A stretch of 64,000 nucleotides of DNA from Luscinia megarhynchos (Eukaryota > Chordata > Aves > Passeriformes > Turdidae): assembly GCA_034336665.1 (NCBI GenBank), contig CM067564.1:46423451-46487450 (forward strand), given 5' to 3'. How positions within the stretch are numbered: position 1 is the first letter of the stretch; every line of letters starts with the position of its first letter. The position numbers and the translations under genes are program-made. The notes beneath the pieces were generated by a model that worked only from the letters and a program-made list of their open reading frames with translations, was not told the origin of the DNA and did not search any database. Shown piece by piece: positions 46,823-58,195 of this stretch.

Positions 46823-47379
46823 CCCTTTTTACACAGGCTAGTTTTGTCCCTTCACTAGTCAGGTGCAGATCATGAGGAAGGCAGGAAGGGACAGCAGATC
46901 ACCTGTCCCAACAACAGTTACAGCATCCCTGTTACACCCCTGGGTCCACTGTGGCTGCCTCTCCTTACCTGTCCTAATATCCTTTGTTTTCTGGACAATG
47001 CTAAGGCAGGAGATAAACTCACTCATTTCCTGCTGCAAGGCATGGAGTGAAATGCAGAACTTATTCCCTTGCCTGAAGTACTCCAGCCCCATTAGGGGCA
47101 GAACTGTGGCTCCCTGTACACTCTATGGGAACAGGCACAACCATAATCCCTGAACTCACAGAGCCAGCACCCCCCAGGCTGATTTTGCCAGCTGTGCTGG
47201 TTATTGGGTGGTGAGAGGAGGGGATAAATCCCTGGAGAGAGAAGATGCTTTGCTGTGGAATAGCAGAGGACGTGCTGTCACCCTGCAGATGCCTGCAGCA
47301 CCCAGCTCTGCTGGGGGAGCAGTGTCAGGCTCCCACACCTACTGAGCTTGACAGAGCTCCTCAGCCAAAGTGCATCACG
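46823..47379. other. single-copy DNA, moderately GC-rich, nothing recognised
   Basis: Frames at 46863-47153 (plus) and 46859-47092 (minus) overlap and carry no domain. No repeat family seen. Confidence 0.4.
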
Positions 47380-47880
47380 TTCCCTGCTGCCCTCATTCTG
47401 CTTAATCTGCATTCTTGCAGCTCAGTAATCCTCGTGGGGGACTTCCTATAAATAGTGCTTTGGCAATTAAACCCGCTTTCCTTGCAAACTAAGCTTTAAT
47501 TGCTATTGGCAGGTAGCGTGCGTGAGTATCTCCTATGGAGGAACCAGAGGATGAAACACGTTTTAAATAATGAGGGTTTATCTTTGTGGAGAAAGGAAAG
47601 TTTATCTTAAATGCTAATGCTATTATCTAATCGAGCATCTAATGTTTTCCCATGCAGTTTGCCCCTCTGAGAGCACCACGGAGCAGAAATATGAGCTGTA
47701 AAAATCCTGCTGTGCTCATGGAAATGTCTAAATTTCTCTCGCACATTTTCAGGGAAACCAGGTCAAAGATTACACCTCTGCAGTATTTTTTTGGCAACAC
47801 GCATTCATTATTTTTAATGCATTTCGCTCAGATTTCAATCAGAATTATATTCAAAGAAAACAACAAATCACAATAAAAGA
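47380..47880. promoter_or_regulatory. strong candidate conserved non-coding element / enhancer
   Basis: No repeat match, dense TAAT and ATTA homeodomain-type cores, TTATC/GATAA-type strings (47580-47612), and CpGs kept in AT-rich surroundings (near 47518-47522, 47558, 47630, 47681, 47738, 47799 and 47824). The mix is unlike the neutral AT-rich DNA on either side and is typical of vertebrate ultraconserved or enhancer sequence. The 74-codon frame at 47652-47876 is not supported as coding. Conservation cannot be seen from one genome. Confidence 0.33.
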
Positions 47881-49407
47881 ATGGCCCCTGTGCCCTCAGA
47901 AAACAGGTGAATACACATCCAGGTCAATCCACTGGCCAGCTCTGATGTGCTCAGGACATGGGGTCATCTGTTTCAGAAGCAGGTTTAGCTGCTCTGCCTC
48001 CTGTTTCACGAGCACTTCCCATTCTTAAATGACACCTGGAAATCCGAACAGGCACAGTGGAGCCTATCATAAAGGGAAAGAGGGATTTGGACTATTTGGA
48101 AGTAAATCCTGAGATTATTTTTACATGAACCTGTGAGAATGATATTGGTATGCATGTAAGTGTGCATAAACCAGCTGCTGCTCCTGCCTCCTTGCATGCT
48201 GAGTGTGCTTTGCTTCAAATCACTTCTGGGGGAGCAGGAGCAATCCAGATATGCACAGAAAACCAAGGCTTTTCAGACCTAAATATGGCATCTGATTATG
48301 TGAGCTTTAAATAAAACCACAGATGATACAGTCCTGTATCATACATTGTTCCCAATATGGGTCAAATTCTTTAAGGTGGTGAAGATTTTACATATGCATG
48401 TCTCATTTTAACTGGGCATAAAGTCACATGAGACTCATGAAAATGAATGTGTGATAAATCTCTGAAAAAAAATAGCATGTACAAGGGGAGACGTTGCAGA
48501 TTTTTTTTTAAAATTTTTTATATTATTAGTCCAGATAATCTATAAAATTCATTTAAATGGAGCACACACACACACACACACTCATTTTGTGCTCACTTTT
48601 TATAAATATTCAGATTTGACTTTTCCTGCTGGGAATGTTTTCAGCAAGTGCCTAGAGGCCATGTCTATGGCTGAGGCTGAGCAATTTGGAGATTTTTCAA
48701 GGATACTGATGGCCAAATTTATTTTAGACTCTGTGTGCTACCTTACTGTCTGGCCTGGGACATCTGTGAAACCACACTTTGCCCATTTAAACTTAAAACC
48801 AGCCCTGGACCATAGCATCATTTGTATTCTTGGTCCAGGCATGGAGACTTTTGAAAATCCTACTAGACCCCTTACTATGTTTAAGCACATTAATATGAGT
48901 TAAGCTCTGTGTGCTGCCAGTTGGCTTTATTCCATCTCAATTTCTAGAGAAAGTAATACATGAAATATTATTTTTTTTAACCTAATTTTAAATTAAGTCC
49001 ACTGTGATTGCATTTCTTACTTCTGTCTTACCCCAGGTACCAACACTGGCAATAATTTTTACTGCTAATGTAAGTGGTTGAAACTTTTTATTTGCTTGTT
49101 TTCTAACAAGTTTCTTTTTTATTCTGTTCACATTTGTAATCTTAACAGGGGAGAAAATGCTTATAGAGAAAACATAAAGGTATAGAAAGTCACAGAAATG
49201 TAGTCAAGAAGAATAATGGGCAGTAAATCAATATTTATAAACATAACAGCTAATAGAAAAACAGGCTCATGCCCATTTGTTTTAAAAATAGGTTGCTGCA
49301 AAACCATGTAAATGAATATTTAATTTAATGATGTTTTTTTCTATATCAAGAATAGTTCTCTTTATAAAAGCCCATGAACAATGACAATAATGCACAATAA
49401 ATATTAA
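47881..49407. other. single-copy AT-rich DNA with a short CA microsatellite
   Basis: CA units lie at 48562-48581. The 104-codon frame at 48589-48903 has no domain I recognise. No transposon fragments identified. Confidence 0.45.
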
Positions 49408-49430
49408 TAATTACCCATAATGGGTAATTA
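49408..49430. other. near-perfect palindrome carrying TAATTA at both ends
   Basis: Two 11-base arms (TAATTACCCAT and its exact reverse complement) flank a single central A. Each arm ends in TAATTA, the core bound by many homeodomain proteins, so the element could be a dimeric homeodomain site. In AT-rich DNA such palindromes also arise by chance. Confidence 0.35.
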
Positions 49431-50426
49431 AAGTTTAATAATTAGTATGAAAGTCAAAATAACAAGAAAGAATCACTTGATCACATTCAAAACATTCAGT
49501 ATTTGAAGGATGTTGTATAATCATTACAGCATAGGTTAATGATTGTCCATTTGAAGTCTGCACTCATTTACGTTCATGGTTATTGGAATGTAACAGTTGA
49601 TAGAGCATTTCATGATAGAAAAAATTGAATATGTAAATATTATTCCAAATGTGAGTCCACTGTGATGGGGTTATCTCTGCAAATGTAGTTCACATTGGTA
49701 GTATTCTGTAAGGAGGTTGCTTTTTGAAGTGCCTTAGCAAAAATGGGTTTAATTTAGGGGAGTTTGGGTCAATATGCTGCACAGAAATAGAGAGGTTTTG
49801 TGTATGTAAACACTGCCCAACTGAACCAAATGCATTTATTCTAAAATACCCCCCTGCTTGCAGCTGAGGGTCTGGATCACGTTTTCCAATACTTTACAGA
49901 CTTAGAGTTGTATAATCTTTTGCAATATATTTTGGGGGTTTGACATACTCCAACACAAAGAAGGAAAATAATTTATCAAAAATATACTTTGGCTCATCTG
50001 ACTCCTTTATAAAGACAAGGAGCAGAAGATGACTGAAGTACATCTCCCATGGGCTAACACCCTGACATTTTAAAATGTACCCAGTTCTTTTTGAGGTCTT
50101 CTGTTTGGTTTTGTTTGGCATTTTTTTTGTGGTTTTTTTCTGGTGAATATTTTTTTTTTAAAACATGCTTCAAATCAAGTAAACTTACTCTTACTAAACC
50201 ACATCAATTTTGTTGAATGCTCTAAGTTTTTGGTATTAACTTATTTAAAAGATGTATTTTTAATCCACATTTCCAGGAACTTTTGCTAGCAATAAAAGTC
50301 CTCTACATCTCCCAAGTTGTGAACATTCTGGCCAATGAGCTACTTCCATCTTTTTGTGTTCAGGATGAGATATGTGGTCAGCTTGACAAGCCACCCAAGG
50401 GCTTGACAAGCCACATAAGCCCCATG
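49431..50426. other. AT-rich single-copy DNA with a 20-base tandem pair
   Basis: GCTTGACAAGCCAC occurs at 50381-50394 and again at 50401-50414, a 20-base tandem duplication. T-rich tracts lie at 50121-50160. Otherwise nothing recognised. Confidence 0.45.
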
Positions 50427-50580
50427 TTTCTTTGTTTTTGTTTTGTTTTTGTTTGTTTTTTTGTTGTTGTTGTTATTGTTGTTTTGTTTGTTTGTTTGTT
50501 TGTTTGTTTGTTTGTTTGTTTTGGGTGTTTTTTTGTTAGTTTGTTTTTTGTTTTTTGTTTTTTGCTTTTTGCTTTTTACT
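50427..50580. repeat. (TTTG)n / (TTG)n low-complexity tract
   Basis: TTTTG variants, then TTG units at about 50462-50481, then a near-perfect run of about nine TTTG units at 50483-50521, then TTTTTTG variants grading into GCTTTTT. The Phe/Val/Cys-rich plus-strand frames and Asn/Lys/Thr-rich minus-strand frame through it are artefacts. Confidence 0.95.
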
Positions 50581-51252
50581 TTCAGGAAACTCAGTTTCCT
50601 GATTCTGTTGTTTGTGTCTTTGCATGGAAAAGCAGGAAGCAGTCTTCTTCTGCACAAAATTCAGAAGCATCCTTCTTCACAAATACATTGCAGTATTTTT
50701 ACAGTGGGACAGTACAAGGGGACTGATTATTGTCAGGGACTTGTCACATGTCAAGCCCTGTTCTAAGACCAGTTAAATGAAGCAAGGAGTGCAGATGAAC
50801 AAGAAAATTACTAAACAAGGAAAGCTGTTTCTGAAGCAATATAATTATTTACAGTACTGACCAATCTCTGCCTTTTCACTGCTTTATGCCCTCTGGAGCT
50901 ATTGGTGGTCAAGCTGTTTTGCAATGGGTTTATCTTCCCAATTTCTTAAATGAGGAAAATGAGAGCAACTTGCTGGAGGAGGCAAACAAGCCTGGGGAAC
51001 TGTCAGGATGTGAAATGCTGGTGGAAAACAAAATCCAAGGGCAGAGAAGAGGGAGAGGCTTCAAGAGAGTTGCAGCCTCCATTTCCAACACTATGGAGGG
51101 AAATGCCAGTACCAGTGAAGGGAAACTCCAGCACGACTGCACGACAGCTGCTCTGCCTGCTGACCTACAGGCAGCCCCAGCACTGTCCCACTGCTGTTCA
51201 AGCCAATCCCAAACAATACCCACACTTAAAATCCCATACCCACCACGCAGGG
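50581..51252. other. single-copy DNA; 165-codon frame judged spurious
   Basis: A plus-strand frame at 50886-51383 is open for 165 codons, but its last part is CR1 sequence, and frames of 141 (minus) and 119 (plus) codons overlap it. The region is locally GC-richer, which lowers stop frequency. No domain is recognisable. Confidence 0.4.
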
Positions 51253-51430
51253 CACAGAATCCTGCAATCAGAACATCAGGAAGGTTGGAATCATCAAGTC
51301 CAGCTGTGAACCCAGCACCACCACCAAACCATGTCCTCAAGTGCCACATCCCCACATTTTTGGAGCATTTCCAGGCATGCTGACTCTACCACTTCTTAGG
51401 GTAGCCTGCTCCAAGATTGACAACCCTTCT
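51253..51430 (-). mobile_element. CR1: CR1 LINE, 3' fragment
   Basis: Plus strand: CACAGAATCCTGCAATCAGA, AGGTTGGAATCATCAAGTCC, AGCTGTGAACCCAGCACCAC, CACCAAACCATGTCCTCAAG, TGCCACATCCCCACATTTTT, GGTAGCCTGCTCCAAGATTG, ACAACCCTT. About 175 bases, 5'-truncated. Confidence 0.95.
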
Positions 51431-52667
51431 GCAAGACATGGCACAGCCTCAGTGACTTTGGCACAGGTGTTCTCCTGTGACTGAGCAGGAAAAAATTCCT
51501 CATCTTTTTGGGAATGCATAATTTTCTGTACCCGTGCAGAGATGCAGGAGAAGACAAGTGAATCTGTGGCAGTTTTCCAGGCAGAGCAGGAAAGGAAATT
51601 TTCTCTAGTATTTAACAACATCACCAATACCCTCGTGCTACTGTTTAAGTAAAACATGCAATAAAGGAAAAAGACTGAGAAATTCTGTGCAGTTGAGTGA
51701 AATTAGCTTTTTCCTAAAATGGAGAATTAGAATGTTTCATGAAATTAATGGAAAGAGGATCTTAGAAAGAATAAAGAGGGGCCTGGATAAATTAAAGATT
51801 TTATCTGAAACCAAACTGAAGTAATTGACTAAATTAACTTGTCTTAAAGAGACATGTACTGAGACATTGCAAAATAAAGAAAAGATAAAAGGAAATTAGA
51901 GAGTGTAATATGGCATATAAACAGCACTAGGAGAAAAAAACTGAAGGGAAAAGTAAGAATACTAGTGTCAAAGGGGAAGAAGAAAGGCTTTACATGCATA
52001 AAAGTGACTAAATATCCCATTTTATTTTTCAACAAGAAATAAAATAAATCTTTCTCCTGCTTCCTTAAAATGAAAAAAAGAAATCAGTATTTAAATAACA
52101 TATCTCAGGAAGCAGTCTACAAAAAACTCCACCTCAAAGTCATCTCAGGCATTCTTTATTTAATTATTAAATTTTTAGGAAATCATGGGAAAGTCCTGAG
52201 CAGTCACCACATTTTGATTTTTTCTACTGATGCATAGAATAAGCCAAGACAAACATCATAATATCTGGGTTTTAATTTGGCCAGTATCTAGAATTAATCA
52301 CAAGCAATATTTTTTGATCAATACAATGATATACAAATATTAAAAAATCTAAGATTTTTAAAGACACCTTTCATTTGTTTAGGCAACTACCACAAACCTG
52401 TAAGAGCAGTAGAAACCCTTCAGTGTGCTATGTTAGCAGAACACAAATCCAGTGCCCTCAATTTAGGGAATATTACTATGAAGGAACAGTGTTAATGATG
52501 CAAAGCCCCTGAATAAACCAAGAAAAGCTTTTTTGCACAACTCCTTCTTCATTCCTGATCAGAATATTAAACTAAGGTTGCATTAAGAAATGAAAAAACA
52601 GAATTTTTGTTAATCTTGCAGACTTCAAAGCTCTTTTTCTATTTCTTCTCCATAGCCTAGATTAGCT
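51431..52667. other. single-copy AT-rich DNA, nothing recognised
   Basis: No gene, RNA or repeat family identified. A-rich short runs near 52072 and 52119. Confidence 0.45.
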
Positions 52668-52742
52668 ATTGTTGTTGTTATCATCATCATCATCATCAAT
52701 ACCAATACCAATATTATTAGTAATACTATTATTATTAAAAAA
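52668..52742. repeat. compound trinucleotide repeat (GTT, ATC, ATT) with ACCAAT units
   Basis: Three GTT, then about six ATC units, then three ACCAAT-like hexamers, then ATT/AAT units ending in an A run. It is a second, less symmetric relative of the compound repeat at 9222-9280. Confidence 0.9.
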
Positions 52743-53181
52743 AAATTTGCAATTAGTAGCCCCAATCAGATAATTAATGTGCTGGATTAAATATTATGTG
52801 TATACATATATTGCCACACATGCATGCATGTATATCCACACACATAAATGCTTAAAGACTTTTTCATGAGGCAGCGAGTTTACAGCAATGGCAATTGCTT
52901 CTCTTTAAGGACTGAGCTCTGGAGGGAATGACAAAGGAAAAAAAAGTTCCTTTTCCAAGAAACTGAGGAGAAGCAGTGTGTAGGATCCACCTCTACAGCA
53001 GGGCTAGAGCCAGACAGAAGCCAAAAAACCTCATGGTACTCTCATCCTTTGGCAAGTGGTGAGTGGAGATGCTGGAATCACAACATATTCTTATTCTACA
53101 TTTGGCAAGGGCACACATTGCACTTATACTCTCAGCATTCCTCTTCATCTCAACTCTTACCAGAATCAAAGCTTCAATAGC
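52743..53181. other. single-copy DNA with a 14-base perfect palindrome
   Basis: ACATGCATGCATGT at 52818-52831 is a perfect palindrome with tandem ATGC units. GT- and CA-rich sequence surrounds it (52800-52850). No gene or transposon recognised. Confidence 0.4.
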
Positions 53182-53310
53182 ATGGGAAGTGCTCAAGGCC
53201 AGGTTGGATGGGGCCCTAGGCAACCTACATGAGTGAAAAGGGTCATGGCCATGGCAGGGGAGTGGAACTAGATGATCTTTCAGGTCCCTTCCAACTCTAA
53301 CTATTCATGC
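53182..53310 (+). mobile_element. CR1: CR1 LINE, 3' fragment (Y/F-like)
   Basis: GGGAAGTGCTCAAGGCCAGG, TTGGATGGGGCCCTAGGCAA, GGTCATGGCCATGGCAGGGG, AGTGGAACTAGATGATCTTT, CAGGTCCCTTCCAACTCTAA, CTATTCATGC. Same subfamily wording as 5482-5616. Tail degraded. Confidence 0.95.
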
Positions 53311-53427
53311 TTCTCTTATCCCATGAGTCTATGATTAGCTTTTCTCAATTGCAGTGAGATTTCAGCAATTCTCACTCATAGTGGCTGTAATTTGAGAGAT
53401 CCATTTCCTCCTTCTCGATCTGTTTTT

Positions 53428-53558
53428 CATTTGGTTGGCTTTGTTTTTCTTTTCTTTTGTTTCTGTTTATTGTTTGTTTTTGGATTTTTGTTTTGTTGGC
53501 GTGTTTTGGTTTTTTGTTTGTTTTGTTTTGTTTTGTTCTGGTTTGGTTGGGTTTTTTG
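53428..53558. repeat. T/G-rich low-complexity tract with (TTTTG)n core
   Basis: TTTG, TTTTG and TTGG variants throughout, with four TTTTG units at about 53517-53537. Phe-, Leu- and Val-rich frames here are artefacts of composition. Confidence 0.85.
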
Positions 53559-54051
53559 AGTGGAAATAGGAAATCTCTACAATGTGTATATGTATCTGTA
53601 TCTGTCAGAGTACGTCCCTCAAAATATTTTTACAACTATGGCTGGCTTAGATCTTGCAAGAATACTCACTTTCTGAAAAATTATCCAAGGTGACTAACAG
53701 AAGACATCCTGACATTGAAAACAAAGATCTTGTTAGTTGAAAATTTAAGAATTAACAAGGGGATGAGTTGTTACATAGAAGTGAACCCCAGGGAAACATA
53801 AGTGTCTGTAGACACCAAAGCAGCAAAGATGCTGAGTAGTGGAGTAGTAAAGATGGGGAACTGAGGCAGGGCTCTCAGAAGGATTTAAATACCTGTTTCA
53901 ATGAAATGAATGGCTCTCAAGCCAATGGCTGAGCTGCCAGTGTCTTATTCAAAGCCCTGTGACAAGGGAGGGACTCCAACCCCCGTTTCCCAAGCCCCCA
54001 GCCACCCCTCCTGTAACTGGATGAGCTTTCTTTGCTGTCTCTTTTCACAAC
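53559..54051. other. single-copy DNA, nothing firmly recognised
   Basis: No repeat family. The 76-codon plus-strand frame 53910-54140 begins here and has no domain. Confidence 0.4.
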
Positions 54052-54065
54052 ATCACCATGACAAC
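54052..54065 (+). promoter_or_regulatory. RFX X-box-like site
   Basis: ATCACCATGACAAC fits the imperfect inverted-repeat X-box bound by RFX transcription factors (general form GTNRCC, short spacer, RGYAAC). It differs from the consensus at the first base. It lies in a block without repeats, next to a candidate conserved region, which raises interest. A single 14-base match is still weak evidence. Confidence 0.3.
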
Positions 54066-54224
54066 AGTGACTGCTCTCTTTTTGGCTGGTGCTCAGCGTG
54101 CATATTGATGGTGATCAACAATGAGGCACCACCACGATGAGCAAATAGATTAGACCCATGTGCTGCCCTGTGGTCAGCACACACAAAGAGCAGATCTGGA
54201 GCCCTCAGATCACTCTGCTGCTCC

Positions 54225-55130
54225 TTCTCCCGAGCCCTGCAGTGTCCTTTCTACTGACACATAAGCTAGCAGTTGACGATAGTATTATTTACATTTTTAA
54301 TTACATTGTGTGTACTGGGTATTTACTCTGAGCACAAGTGGCAAGCTGCTTGGGAACTAGTGTTTCTGCAGTGCTGTTAATTAATTGATGATAAATAAGT
54401 AAATAAAGAGCCCAGCAAAAGGAAAGACTATAGCCTGCTGCTTTCCTTTCCAGAAAACTCTATCCTCCCTTGTTTTTTTTTCTTTTTCTGTTTCACGCCC
54501 CTTATCATTCACCTTTTAATTGAAACAAGTTTGACATTTGGCTGCCAAACCTTCCCCCATAAGCAACAAACGGCACTGAAAACAGGTCTCAGTGTTTTTC
54601 TTTCTTTTCTATGTTTTCTGTACTGGGTTGATGAGTCCTTGGGTTGCTCTGAAATTCCTTACACACACAATCCCTGATAAATCAGGTCTGGCAAATCTTC
54701 CCCATGTGCCATCATTTGAAATTTAACTCAGGAACAATGAAGGAGAATAATTGTGAACACAGAGGAGCTGGGATGAAAACAGAGTAAGAGCTCCCCTGCC
54801 TAATTTTTATTGAGAATGAAAGACTCTTTCACCCCCTCTTCTCCATAACTAACAATCACTGCACAGATAGGAAATAGTTCATTAAAGTGCAGCCACAAGA
54901 GTTGGGCTTTCAAATGTTACACATGCAGCTGCTAAATGTTTCCCAAGAACTTCTCATTGGGTAAATTGTGGCCACTTTCATTACGTGATTAAGGCTTTCT
55001 TCAGCCTAACAGCACACAGCAAAAATCATATTCATTTGCTTATTTCTCCTGCATTTAAAAATCTGGTCAAGATGAAACAAGCTATATTTTACAACATATT
55101 TAAATATGAGTTGGCCCAATGAGTGTTTTA
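54225..55130. promoter_or_regulatory. candidate cluster of conserved non-coding sequence
   Basis: About 900 bases with no transposon, no simple repeat longer than a T run (54472-54480), and recurring homeodomain-type strings (TTAATTAATTG near 54378, TTATTTACATTTTTAATTAC near 54286-54305, TTCATTACGTGATTAAGG near 54977-54994). TTAATTG and TTCATTA cores sit with CpGs in otherwise CpG-poor DNA. I infer possible enhancer content. There is no proof without alignment. Confidence 0.28.
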
Positions 55131-56784
55131 AGAGGACTGGATATCTGGTTTGTGTTCATTAACAGATAGAGTTATCCAGTAAAGGAAAGGCCAAATTTGG
55201 GAGCTGAATTGTGCAGCAAACCTGTGCTTTCTAGAACTGTTGATGGTTTTACAACTGCTCTGCCTAGATGGGAGCAATTATGCAAAGGGCAGGTCTGGGC
55301 AATGGAGACCATGCCAATGAGTCTGTAGCCTCACTGAAGGAAATAATATAATCTCTGAAAGCTTTAGACATGCAAAAGGACTGCTGAAAAAAGGGGGCAA
55401 TTTTAGAAACAGGACCAGAGAAGCTGCTATGTACAAACCTGGGCTGTGCTCTGTGGAGGACCTACAAAAATATAAGAATTGAGAAGGTCCCAGTGCTCAG
55501 TCCCAGGTCCCTCCTGCCCAACACACATGGTGTGAATTGACAAGGAAGGGATCACAGGGATTTTTTTTCCTGTCTTCATGATAGCTACTTCCACAACACA
55601 AAAGGCAAAGCACATGAGTCTTTCCTTCATTATGTTCCTCTTAATTCATAAAGGACAATCCATGAAGGGAACTTGGGCTATCACAATGTCAAACAGTGTG
55701 GTGGCCAATTTTCATGCAGCTACCTGCAAGCTCTAGTTCTAATTGCCTGTCAATAGAGGCAACAAAAGCCATCACATTCAGCAAAAACTTGCCTAATTCT
55801 GCCAGAAAGACATGGCTGAGATGAAAGTTTGTTTATTTCCTATGCATTCCTGAGGGTTTCAAGCCTTCCAGCTCCTGAAGTTGTATATACCAGAACATTT
55901 CTAAATTAGATACTCAGGCCTTTTCTTCCCAAAGGCAGGTGAAACAAATGCATCAATCTTTTCTTTTCAAAAAACTTCAAAATAGAGTCTATTTATTGAA
56001 AAAGTAGACATTTTAGCTGAATTTCTTAACTCCTTGGAACCACTTTTAGCCCATATTCTGCACCCTGTTGATATGTCTCCTGTGTTGTGAAGGGCAGGGG
56101 GAAGTTGCCATAACTTTTCTGGTCAATTCTACTTCACTCCACCAGTTCAGTTGATGGTAAAGCACATTTTAACACAGATCTATAGTTTAATGACTGAAGA
56201 GACTCGAGTTCCCACTGCATTGAATACTTAATAGCAGGTATTGAAATATTTAGTGTCCTCCAGGCTAGAATCCAAACTCCTGCTCCCCACAAGCCAGGTG
56301 AGGGCCTTAAATAGGTTATGGAGCAGTCCAGTGACATATCAAGATCTCTCCATAGCCAAGATGCCCACACAACATGTGCCTTGCAGAGACAAGGAAAAAG
56401 GGAACTCCAGGGGTAGCTCATATGTGCACAGCAACTGCAGCTTCCCTCCTGCACACTGATGCACTTTTATTTTAGGCTGCAGGAATATTGAATTATTCCC
56501 TTCAAACTGGGATGGCCTCAGCATAGAGGTCTGAGGTCATCCCTGCCCCTAGAAATCCTTGAGAAATTTATCCTCTGGTTAGCTTGAAATCAATCATAAT
56601 TGATTAATCTCACTGCACTCCCAGCACAGTGATGTGAGCTGCAGAGTGTCATCCTCTGAGTCTTGCAAGAGTTGTGAACCCTCTGGAAGGAGAAGCTCCT
56701 GAGACCTCCTGGTTAATGTGTTTCACCTGTTTAAAGAGAGATTGGGGAGCCTAAGAGAAAATAAGGACACATTTTTTTAATAGG
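55131..56784. other. single-copy DNA, nothing recognised
   Basis: No repeat family or RNA gene. A 106-codon minus-strand frame at 56134-56454 overlaps a plus-strand frame and has no domain. Confidence 0.45.
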
Positions 56785-57052
56785 ATCTATCGTGATAGGA
56801 CAAGAATGGTTTGAAAGAAATAGGGGCAATTTAGATCAGCTACAAGGAAGAAGCTTTGTACAAAGGTGGTGATGAAACTCTGGGACAGGCTGCCCAGAGA
56901 GGGGGTGGAGAGGCCCCATCCCTGAAACTTTCAGGGTCAGGTTGGATGGGACTCTAAGGTACCTGATCGAGCTGCTGCTAATTGTCCAGATCACCTTTAA
57001 CAGCCCCTCCCAAAACCAAATTCTTCTATGATTCTGTGATTCCATGAGTCTC
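56785..57052 (+). mobile_element. CR1: CR1 LINE, 3' part with intact octamer tail
   Basis: GTGATAGGACAAGAATGGTT, TACAAGGAAGAAGCTTTGTA, CTCTGGGACAGGCTGCCCAG, AGAGGGGGTGGAGAGGCCCC, ATCCCTGAAACTTTCAGGGT, CAGGTTGGATGGGACTCTAA. It ends in three tail octamers, TTCTATG, ATTCTGTG and ATTCCATG. This is the best-preserved CR1 3' terminus on the plus strand. Confidence 0.96.
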
Positions 57053-58094
57053 TAATGTCAAATGGGGACATAAATGAGTGTAACTCCTTAACAATGGGGC
57101 CACACTCTAGCTGGGGAGTCCTTACACAAAATGGGACTGCAGTACTTACCCTTAATTTGACAGTTATGCTTTGAAACAATGTCCCAGATGGACACCAGTG
57201 AAAAAGTAAGAGAACATATAATTTCCATTTATCTTCCTGGGTTAGGACTGGCAGACAAGCCAAACTCCAAAGTCTTGGTGAGGTGGTGCTTCTGAAAGAG
57301 GTACTTCTGAACACCAGTGGCTCCAGGAGAACATTATTACTGGGCAGCAGCAGCACCAGACAAGCTGACAAAAAGCCACTCAAGTCTCTTATGAATCACT
57401 TGACAGAGATGTTCCATCAGGGCTCATGGCAGGAACAGATTCTTGCTGTCAAGAAGTATCTGCCCTGTCCATGCAGGAGCAATAATCAGTTTGAAAGGCT
57501 GAGATGAGACATTGAGGTTTCAAGTTTAGCAAGGTATAAGAAACATTCAATTTCTGGATTTCTATTTTTATTCCTAGGGCTCAGCACTGAGATTTAGGTT
57601 ATTAAATCAGATTCTGAGTTTTCATTTAAAGGAAAACAACAACACGGACAACCAAAAAACCACCCACACACTGAGGAAAATAAAAGCAAAACAAAGAGAT
57701 GGAGTGACACTCCAATCACTGGAATGTAACCAGATGAAACCCTGTGATCCTATGCAGGGAATATTTGCTGCTGTTTGCTCCTTAGTTAATTAATTAATGC
57801 TGGCAAGTTGTGCAGGGTGTGGGCCTGTTCTTGGCTGCTTCACTCTATGTTTGATGCTGAGGCCAGGGGAACTCCAGAGGGTATTGTAAAAATTCCTCGC
57901 CTTGGGAGTGAAATAGAGAAAAAAACTCTCCATGCTCCCTGTTGTTGTTGTTGTTGCTTCAAATCCTGTCCCCCATGGTAATTTTATGATGGTCCTTGAT
58001 ACTTTAAACCACCAAAGATGGAGGCTGCAAGTTCTGACCATCTTAAAGGTGTTAGGGAAAAGTTACAGTGGGAAAAGGGAGGAAGGAGCCTAGA
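57053..58094. other. single-copy DNA with a short GTT repeat
   Basis: GTT units lie at 57941-57957. A 128-codon minus-strand frame (56997-57383) starts in single-copy DNA and ends in the CR1 tail, so I do not call it a gene. Confidence 0.4.
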
Positions 58095-58195
58095 ACAGGA
58101 GTTAGGATGCCTGTATGGGCTGCAGCACATCTGGGCTTCATTCCCTGATTTGTTGTAAAATGTCCCTATGACCTCAGTCAAATCACTTAGGGCTG
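58095..58195 (+). repeat. MIR: MIR-like SINE relic
   Basis: GGAGTTAGGATGCCTGTATG, CATCTGGGCTTCATTCCCTG, ATTTGTTGTAAAATGTCCCT, ATGACCTCAGTCAAATCACT, TAG. The order 'gggttcaaatccc...tgtgacctcagtcaaatcacttag' is that of MIR-type SINEs. Diverged but collinear. Confidence 0.55.

Noticed and set aside
50886..51383. 165-codon plus-strand frame
   Set aside because: Its 3' part lies in a CR1 fragment, other frames on both strands overlap it, and no domain is visible.
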